A stretch of 18,452 nucleotides of DNA from an uncultured Bacilli bacterium (lineage in GTDB: Bacteria > Bacillota_I > Bacilli_A > RF39 > UBA660): the NCBI GenBank assembly GCA_934179675.1, contig CAKPQS010000024.1, positions 1-18,452 of the forward strand, read 5' to 3'. Shown in pieces: positions 12,761-18,452 of this stretch (the stretch's first letter is position 1; each line of letters starts with the position of its first letter). Position numbers and translations under genes: made by a program. Below the pieces are notes generated by a model that was not told where the DNA came from, ran no database searches, and worked only from the letters and a program-made list of their open reading frames with translations.

Positions 12761-15700
12761 CTTAACCACCCTTCTGGAATTTGTGAAAATCTAATAACAG
12801 CCGTATAAGTATGACTATGGCCAGTATCAGAATATTGACCAGTATAAGCATTAATTACAGCTTTTTTAATACCAGTAATTTTATCTCCAGATTTATAGTT
12901 AAATCCTGCATGAATAATTGTAATAGTTCCACTATCTCTATCTACTTCATATACAATAGCAGCATGAGCATAAGTACTTCCTTTACCATTAGAATCATTA
13001 TATACTTCTCCTTGATAATGCCATAATACATCACCTGGTGCAATTTCATCTATAAAATCAATAAGTGGAATACCTTTAGTTTTGACATCTGATTCTTCAA
13101 AATCATAATAATATTTACGGTTAAGTTGACCAATATCTTGTAATCTTTTCCTCATTCCTGAAAAAGTTATACTTGGATATCCACCATTTTTAAAACTCCA
13201 AAACAAGAATCCAGTACAATCGACACCATCTGTTAAATTATCTGAATTATACCATGCTGAATTAATACCATGGATTGGTGGATGTTGACCACCAAGTACA
13301 TAAGGTACATAAAGTTCACCATCACCTTGAGCATGTCTCCATAACCATTCAGCTGCTGCAACAACACCATTAATTGTTCCATAACCATTTTCACTTACAT
13401 AATTTTCTAGATCTGAATTTAAAGCATCAAGAGCTGCTGAATTAATATTTATTGTACCACCTTGGTATTTAATTATATTTTCATTTTCATCTTTAATATC
13501 ACCTTTGGTACTCATTCCATTTATATCTACTACGTTATAATCTTCTCCATAGAAGAATTTTAATATTTCAAAATGATTTACAAAATACCAATTATTTGTC
13601 ATATATGTTGCAACATCATGTATTATACCAATATTACCACTTGATAAACCACTATATAAATTATAAAAATTTTCATCATATTTGATCATTACTTTATGTG
13701 TATCATCTTTATATTGATAACCAAGTTCATAAGTAATTGTTGTTTCTTTACCAGTTTTGGTAATTGTACCGTCAGATCCTGTATGATAATATCCTGTTGG
13801 TGTTATATAACCTTCACTATCTACTAATAATGTATTTTTAGTAGCATTTATAGCATCATATATTGTTTTATTATTGGTATATTCAAATGAATATTGTCCA
13901 GAAGGCACTATTTTATCATGTCCCCATTGTGTTTTATTATAAACTAATGTTCTATTTGATATAGCAAGTGCTTTTAATAAATTAGAGTTTGTATTGGCAC
14001 CAAAATTACTATATAGCATACCTGCTACATAAAAATCAACAGGTACTAAAAGATCACGATTTCCAACAGTCATAGTAATTCTTCCATTATAATCATTTGC
14101 TTCATATTCTGTTTGATCATCTAATAAAATTGTTGGTGTTTCAATAGTTACTAAATTATAGCCAATTTTTTGATTGTAAAAATATGAAAGTATTCTTTTA
14201 TAGTTCCATCCATAATGAACAGCATAATAATTAGCAAGTATTTGTGACATACCCCTATTATGACCATAGAATGGTGAACAATCTTCTTGCCATGATGATC
14301 CTTGATATACTGCTGTTGTTCCAACTTTTATCCATTTATGAGGAACAGCTATTGTTCTGTATCTTGCACCATAAGAAGCATGTGGTTTTAATTCAACACT
14401 TAATTCATCACAACCTCCTACTTCACCAACTATATTAGATTGATTTCTAAATTGTCTTGGATAATTAGTATTACCACAATAATATATTGATCCTTTACTA
14501 CCATCTTTAGGACATGCTGTTTCTGATTTTGTTCCTTCTTCACCATTACTTGTTTTATAGACTTTACTTGAATCAAATGTTCCATATATTTTATCACGGC
14601 AAGTAACAGCATTAACAGATTTTACAAAATATGGTTCATAGCGATCTGGATCAGTACATCTATATACGATTTCACAAGGGAAATTAGCATATTCTGTTGC
14701 ATATACTCCATTTGCATATGATTCTAGCATTCCAGCTGTATCACGAGTTGCAAGTATAACGGCATTATCATTTGCATCTTTATCTGGATTAACTTTAGAA
14801 AATGTTTGATAGTTTTCATTGTTTTGAGTTATTCCTCTTTTAGAACAATAGTTTGAATTAGCAACATGGAAACTTCTCGCTGCTATAGCTTGTGCTTTTA
14901 ATGCTTCAATGTTATAACTTCCTGGCATTTCATTATTAACAACACCTGCTACATATTCTTCGAGTGTCATAGCTGAATATGATTTTTCTTCTTTGTCATC
15001 GTAAACTTTAACATTACAGCCATTAATATTTGTATATGTATAATCTTTAAATGTATTATTTAAGAATTCCGTCATACTAGTAGATGAATAATTTACAATA
15101 CTTGCTCCAGCACATTGTGAAAATAGTAATGTTGGATCATATCTAGTACTTCCTGATACTAATTGGAAATGGACATGATATCCTGTTGAACATCCAGTTG
15201 TTCCTTCAAGCCCAATTTTCTCACCCTTGCTAACTTTTTGTCCTGGTTTTACGATAACATTTTCCATGTGCATATAATATGAAACATAATCTTTGCCATC
15301 AATGGTATGTTTTATTGCAACATAATTACCAGCACTTCTGCTATCAATATTTCCATTAGAGTCTAAACAGACACCATTCGTAACATTTAAACTATAGCTT
15401 ACATTAGAAACAGTCGCAATTACTACACCATCAGCAACAGAATATAATGTTCTATCATTAGCATAAGCATCCACAGCATAGTGTGAATATCCTGTTCTAT
15501 TTGATGTAAAACCACTTGATATTGTACATTTTGTACTTAATCCAAATGGAGATGTAAAGTTATTTTTTATTTCATCTGGTAATTGATATTCTGATTTTGT
15601 TGTTGTTAATGAATCACCATTAGGAAATTTTTGAACATCAATAATTTCATCATCATAATAATAACTTACAAATTGGTTTCGATTATCAAATATTGATTTA

Positions 15701-16872
15701 GTTATTTCTATTGAATCATTTCTTTTATTTGATGATTTACAATCAACACATTCCAAGTAATTTTCTGGTACATATTCTGTTAATAAATATTTTGCATAAG
15801 TTTCGTAATTCATATATTTTGAAACAAAATGAACAGCTGTTTTTCCACCACATTCTATATCTGGGTCATACTCGCTTGTATCATAATAATCTGAAAATGT
15901 TCCGTTTTCACGTAAAGCGTCAAGTCTTCTTTTTAATGTTCTTGTATAATCATTTTCACTAGATGATGGTGCTCCTGAATAATATAATGATTCATATTTG
16001 ATTATTATTGAATCAAGTAAATCATAACTACCTATTCTACCATTTGATAAATATGTTTTGGCATCTGATTTAGACAAACATATACTTTGTACTTTTGATC
16101 CAACCAAATGTCCTGTTATTCCTCTGTATTGTTCTTCTGGTATTCCTAAATCTGTTCCCAAAGTAATAGATGCAAGTTCATAAAAACTTTTTACTTCGTA
16201 AGTTGGTATATGACTTAATCTTCTTGTTGTTGCCATTCCCATATTAGATTGTGAACGAGCACTACTAAAAGCTCCACTTAAAACTGTTGCGTCTGATATA
16301 AATTTATTATAATGGATAGTTGCGGCAACTATTGCAATATCAAATTCACCATCAAATAAATCTGTTCCATCTGGTAATGCATAATCTGTATAGTTTTTTG
16401 CAACTCTTTTTAAATCAGCAAAAAATGATTCGTTTTCAATTAATGTTGATTTATATATATCAGATATTGTTGCTAGTGATGTTTTTGTTCCTGATGGTGT
16501 TTTAATGGATGAACTTGATGATCCATTGGATGAGGATCCATTTTTAACATTATCTGTTAGAAAGAAACCTTTCCAATCTTCATTTGTGAATATTGTTGCA
16601 ATTACAACAACCATTAATATCATTAATGCTACTATAGCAATTCCTACATATTTACCAATTTTTTTACCTTTTTTTATAAGATTTAAAAAATTTACTTTGT
16701 TTGTAAAACCTGCTCCTGTAGCTGTGCCACTACTACCTTCTTCAATTTCTTCATATTTTCCAATATTATTTTCATTATTAAAAAACTGACTTTCTTGGTT
16801 AGTTAAATTTGTCGATTGTATTCTGTTTTGATTATTTCTAATTCTTTCAATAGCATCATTGTCTTTAGCCAT
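12757..16872 (-). CDS. Giant anchored wall hydrolase: M23 + SpoIID + degenerate SpoIID + NlpC/P60
   Basis: A 1371-residue protein. A cytoplasmic tail (1-73), one membrane helix (74-96) and a Ser/Gly linker precede an unassigned domain (about 130-430). An M23 endopeptidase follows (about 440-580: SHYAVDAYA, YVSYYMHMENV, GYHVHFQL). SpoIID lytic transglycosylase comes next (about 615-890: YVAGVVNNEMPG with catalytic-type Glu near 646, ALKAQAIAARSF, GHNRGMSQ). A second SpoIID-like copy (about 907-1114: YVAGMLYSNFG, LLKALAISNRT) lacks that Glu. The C-terminus is NlpC/P60 (about 1160-1371: GVDCTGF Cys near 1215, YAHAAIVY His near 1303). Such enzymes open peptidoglycan for type IV secretion machines (CwlT-like). 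The context of a VirB4-type ATPase fits. ATG at 16872 has AAAGG eight bases upstream. It has its own promoter and is coupled to the lipoprotein. Confidence 0.9.
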   Translation of the reverse strand: MAKDNDAIERIRNNQNRIQSTNLTNQESQFFNNENNIGKYEEIEEGSSGTATGAGFTNKVNFLNLIKKGKKIGKYVGIAIVALMILMVVVIATIFTNEDWKGFFLTDNVKNGSSSNGSSSSSIKTPSGTKTSLATISDIYKSTLIENESFFADLKRVAKNYTDYALPDGTDLFDGEFDIAIVAATIHYNKFISDATVLSGAFSSARSQSNMGMATTRRLSHIPTYEVKSFYELASITLGTDLGIPEEQYRGITGHLVGSKVQSICLSKSDAKTYLSNGRIGSYDLLDSIIIKYESLYYSGAPSSSENDYTRTLKRRLDALRENGTFSDYYDTSEYDPDIECGGKTAVHFVSKYMNYETYAKYLLTEYVPENYLECVDCKSSNKRNDSIEITKSIFDNRNQFVSYYYDDEIIDVQKFPNGDSLTTTKSEYQLPDEIKNNFTSPFGLSTKCTISSGFTSNRTGYSHYAVDAYANDRTLYSVADGVVIATVSNVSYSLNVTNGVCLDSNGNIDSRSAGNYVAIKHTIDGKDYVSYYMHMENVIVKPGQKVSKGEKIGLEGTTGCSTGYHVHFQLVSGSTRYDPTLLFSQCAGASIVNYSSTSMTEFLNNTFKDYTYTNINGCNVKVYDDKEEKSYSAMTLEEYVAGVVNNEMPGSYNIEALKAQAIAARSFHVANSNYCSKRGITQNNENYQTFSKVNPDKDANDNAVILATRDTAGMLESYANGVYATEYANFPCEIVYRCTDPDRYEPYFVKSVNAVTCRDKIYGTFDSSKVYKTSNGEEGTKSETACPKDGSKGSIYYCGNTNYPRQFRNQSNIVGEVGGCDELSVELKPHASYGARYRTIAVPHKWIKVGTTAVYQGSSWQEDCSPFYGHNRGMSQILANYYAVHYGWNYKRILSYFYNQKIGYNLVTIETPTILLDDQTEYEANDYNGRITMTVGNRDLLVPVDFYVAGMLYSNFGANTNSNLLKALAISNRTLVYNKTQWGHDKIVPSGQYSFEYTNNKTIYDAINATKNTLLVDSEGYITPTGYYHTGSDGTITKTGKETTITYELGYQYKDDTHKVMIKYDENFYNLYSGLSSGNIGIIHDVATYMTNNWYFVNHFEILKFFYGEDYNVVDINGMSTKGDIKDENENIIKYQGGTININSAALDALNSDLENYVSENGYGTINGVVAAAEWLWRHAQGDGELYVPYVLGGQHPPIHGINSAWYNSDNLTDGVDCTGFLFWSFKNGGYPSITFSGMRKRLQDIGQLNRKYYYDFEESDVKTKGIPLIDFIDEIAPGDVLWHYQGEVYNDSNGKGSTYAHAAIVYEVDRDSGTITIIHAGFNYKSGDKITGIKKAVINAYTGQYSDTGHSHTYTAVIRFSQIPEGWLR

Positions 16873-16895
16873 ACATATCACCTTTTATAATACAT

Positions 16896-16904
16896 ATTAT
16901 AACA
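16896..16904 (-). promoter_or_regulatory. Extended -10 promoter of the hydrolase gene
   Basis: On the minus strand TGTTATAAT (16904-16896) is a perfect TGn-TATAAT extended -10, about 25 bases before the ATG. The -35 region is only a T run. It lies directly after the upstream gene's terminator, so this gene probably has its own transcript. Confidence 0.65.
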
Positions 16905-16932
16905 TTTTTTTTAGAAAAAAAAAACCTATATT

Positions 16933-16964
16933 AAAAAAACATTAGATTTTTTTATACTCTAATG
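16933..16964 (-). terminator. Terminator overlapping the stop of the 288-residue protein gene
   Basis: On the minus strand CATTAGA (16964-16958) pairs with TCTAATG (16946-16940), followed by a T run (16939-16933). The stop codon (16942-16944) is in the second arm. The loop is A-rich, 11 bases. Confidence 0.75.
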
Positions 16965-17808
16965 CTTTTTTATTCATTGCAAAAAATTTTTTTAAATTAG
17001 TCTGATAATTTATATCTTGCATTAATAATGCTTTTAAATTTTTTAATTCATCTTGTGTTAAATTTTCATATAATTCTGGATTATTTAATAATTCAGGGTT
17101 TTCTAATAATATTTCTATTTTTTGCCCTTTTACATTTTTGGATAAAATAATATTGTTACATTCATTTCCTGTAATTACTTCTTTAGGAGGTACTGATGAA
17201 AAATCAACTAAAAATGGTTTTTCATCATTTAGCAATTTTCTTTTTGTAACTATATTTTTTCTTAAAACATTACCAATTATATTAGATGTATATAATAATT
17301 TAATATTATTTTCATTTTCAATTATTTTATCATCATTAACATCATCAGTTTTTTCTACATTTTCTTCTAATTCATCTTTTAAGCTTTCGATAATTTCATT
17401 TGATGAATTAGTTGGTAAATTTTCTATAACTATTGAATCTTCTTTTGCTTGTCTATTTGAAAGGGCATTCTTAATTGTTAGTACTAATTTTAAAACTGGA
17501 AGTGCTCTTTTACTTAAATATTCTTTTTTTTCTTCTTCTGTTTTTAATTCTTTATATTTTTTTGTTAATTTACCAGTATTATATATTATAAGTTCTGGAA
17601 CAATTACCATTGCTACATAATAAGCAACATATACAAAGATCGCTAATAAAGATGCTACTAAATGATTAGGTATTGCTGATATACCTAAAATCTTACATGT
17701 TCCTATGACAGCAAGATAATAATATTTTAATATATTTAATAAACCATTAAAACAACCTTTAACAATTATCCAAAGTATTTTAAAAATTCCACCTAATATT
17801 TTTAACAT
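16942..17808 (-). CDS. Unknown membrane protein of the secretion-like cluster
   Basis: A 288-residue protein I do not recognise. The first ~80 residues are hydrophobic with about three membrane segments (roughly 3-20, 27-44, 50-75). A Lys/Glu-rich stretch and a low-complexity Glu/Asp/Asn linker (about 125-170) follow. A soluble C-terminal part (about 175-288) contains FLVDFSSVPPKEVITG and two LLNNPELYENL-like helices. It lies between a VirB4-type ATPase and a wall hydrolase, so a structural role in the channel is inferred. The start has GGGGG nine bases before the ATG. It has its own consensus promoter and its own terminator, so it is separately transcribed. Confidence 0.65.
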   Translation of the reverse strand: MLKILGGIFKILWIIVKGCFNGLLNILKYYYLAVIGTCKILGISAIPNHLVASLLAIFVYVAYYVAMVIVPELIIYNTGKLTKKYKELKTEEEKKEYLSKRALPVLKLVLTIKNALSNRQAKEDSIVIENLPTNSSNEIIESLKDELEENVEKTDDVNDDKIIENENNIKLLYTSNIIGNVLRKNIVTKRKLLNDEKPFLVDFSSVPPKEVITGNECNNIILSKNVKGQKIEILLENPELLNNPELYENLTQDELKNLKALLMQDINYQTNLKKFFAMNKKALEYKKI

Positions 17809-17834
17809 AATATATACCCCCTTAAGTTGTATAA

Positions 17835-17863
17835 ATCATACCACACATATAAAAGATAGTCAA
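17835..17863 (-). promoter_or_regulatory. Sigma-A promoter of the unknown membrane protein
   Basis: On the minus strand TTGACT (17863-17858), a 17-base spacer and TATGAT (17840-17835) with an upstream TG form a near-consensus promoter. It lies about 27 bases before the start codon at 17808. Confidence 0.75.
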
Positions 17864-17925
17864 ATTCAAGATAATTTTTTTTAATACCCAAAAATCATAA
17901 ATTTTAAAATAATTTTACATCAAAA

Positions 17926-17946
17926 GAAAAACTATATTTCTATAGT
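17926..17946 (-). terminator. AT-rich terminator overlapping the VirB4-like stop
   Basis: On the minus strand ACTATA (17946-17941), a GAAA tetraloop and TATAGT (17936-17931) are followed by Ts (17930-17926). The stem is weak (6 bp, one G-C pair), but the stable tetraloop and T run support it. The stop codon (17940-17942) is inside. Confidence 0.5.
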
Positions 17947-18452
17947 CCTCCTCCACTTCCGAATGAATCAAGTTCGGCATCAGTAAGTACAACATTTATT
18001 TGCATTCTTCTACTACCACAAACAAGTAAACCTTCACCTTGATTATATCGTTTGATACCTTCTCTTTCATTATCATTTAAATCTATTAAATAACCTAAAT
18101 CTTCAACTGCTTGTTTTTTAAGTCCCATTACTAAATAATATGAAGCATTATCAAATATAGCTTTTCCGTGCATTAATACATCAGGTGCACAGAAATCACT
18201 TGGTTGTTGAGTTATTATTATAGTACCAGTATTATATTTACGGCTTCTTCTTTGTACTTGTGCTAGGAATTCAGCACCCAAAGCATTGTTACCGCCTAAT
18301 AATACGTGTGCTTCATCAACTGCTAAAACAGTATTTACGCTTTTATCTAGTGTTAAACTCCATGCATATTTTAAAATATTAAAGAATAAAGCATTTCTTA
18401 TATTACTATCAGAATTCATTAATTCTCTTATATTAAATACTATAAAGTTACT
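17940..18452 (-). CDS. VirB4/TraC-type secretion ATPase, C-terminal part (cut by window edge)
   Basis: The frame is open to the last base of the window, giving 170 residues of the C-terminal end of a larger ATPase. Visible family marks are FIVFNIREL at the edge, the Walker B motif TVLAVDEAHVLLGG, and RRSRKYNTGTIIITQQPSDF, the typical VirB4 motif after Walker B. A helical end and an acidic/Gly tail (FGSGGGL) follow. VirB4-like ATPases power assembly of type IV secretion channels and, in Gram-positives, conjugation machines. The Walker A region lies outside the window. The gene ends in its own terminator hairpin. No relaxase or coupling protein is visible, so conjugation is not proven. Confidence 0.85.
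   Translation of the reverse strand, partial: SNFIVFNIRELMNSDSNIRNALFFNILKYAWSLTLDKSVNTVLAVDEAHVLLGGNNALGAEFLAQVQRRSRKYNTGTIIITQQPSDFCAPDVLMHGKAIFDNASYYLVMGLKKQAVEDLGYLIDLNDNEREGIKRYNQGEGLLVCGSRRMQINVVLTDAELDSFGSGGGL

Noticed and set aside
14244..14612. Small ORFs on either strand overlapping the hydrolase gene
   Set aside because: They lie fully inside a well-supported long coding sequence with recognisable domains and have no ribosome sites.
1..18452. Mycoplasma-type genetic code (TGA as Trp) suggested by extreme AT content
   Set aside because: TGA ends yabP, yabG, rnfD and the hydrolase gene exactly at ATGA overlaps, and Trp is encoded by TGG, so the standard bacterial code applies.
12026..18452. 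Integrative element with att sites at the spoVG junction
   Set aside because: No direct repeats, integrase, tRNA target or composition shift was found at the 11978-12026 junction; the other end is outside the window.

Overview
The window is very AT-rich DNA from a low-GC Firmicute. It has Bacilli-type sporulation genes (yabP, yabQ, yabG, veg, spoVG), AGGAGG-like ribosome sites, T-tract terminators and TGA used as a real stop (yabG, rnfD, yabP and the hydrolase gene end in TGA). The best fit is a small-genome, spore-forming or formerly spore-forming gut member of the Bacilli; this placement is inference. In Bacillus subtilis, yabPQ-divIC and yabG-veg-spoVG both lie near oriC, so the window is probably origin-proximal but rearranged.

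Layout. Positions 1-384 are non-coding: a (GTAT) microsatellite, a few DnaA-box-like 9-mers, a possible ORF remnant and a terminator. Positions 385-5424, minus strand, form an operon-like run read right to left: two small TasA/CalY-like secreted proteins, a large membrane-anchored Asp/Cys repeat protein ending in a third TasA-like domain, a SipW-type signal peptidase, then yabP, yabQ and a divIC-like gene. A consensus sigma-A promoter with a 16-bp palindrome over its -10 element drives it. Positions 5611-8493, plus strand, hold divergent RnfC-like and RnfD-like proteins and endonuclease IV (nfo) as an overlapping trio. Its terminator lies inside the convergent DUF2624-like gene (8468-8734, minus). 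Positions 8804-11978, plus strand, hold a class B penicillin-binding protein, yabG, veg and spoVG. Positions 12026-18452, minus strand, hold a type IV secretion-like cluster: a VirB4-type ATPase cut by the window edge, an unknown membrane protein, a giant membrane-anchored cell-wall hydrolase and a lipoprotein.

How they may work together. The left cluster looks like a self-contained surface-fibre module: a dedicated SipW peptidase next to its likely TasA-like substrates, plus a tethered scaffold with about 27 calcium-loop-like repeats and regular cysteine pairs. The right cluster looks like a Gram-positive conjugation or secretion channel. Its wall-opening protein combines M23, SpoIID, a second degenerate SpoIID-like copy and NlpC/P60 in one chain. 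No relaxase, coupling protein, integrase or att site is visible, so transfer function is unproven.

The two most unusual items are the repeat/TasA scaffold protein and the four-domain hydrolase with its apparently dead SpoIID duplicate. Regulatory DNA also shows structure: mutually exclusive hairpins after the second TasA-like gene, a hairpin over the yabG start codon, a palindrome before spoVG, and stop codons repeatedly placed inside terminator stems.
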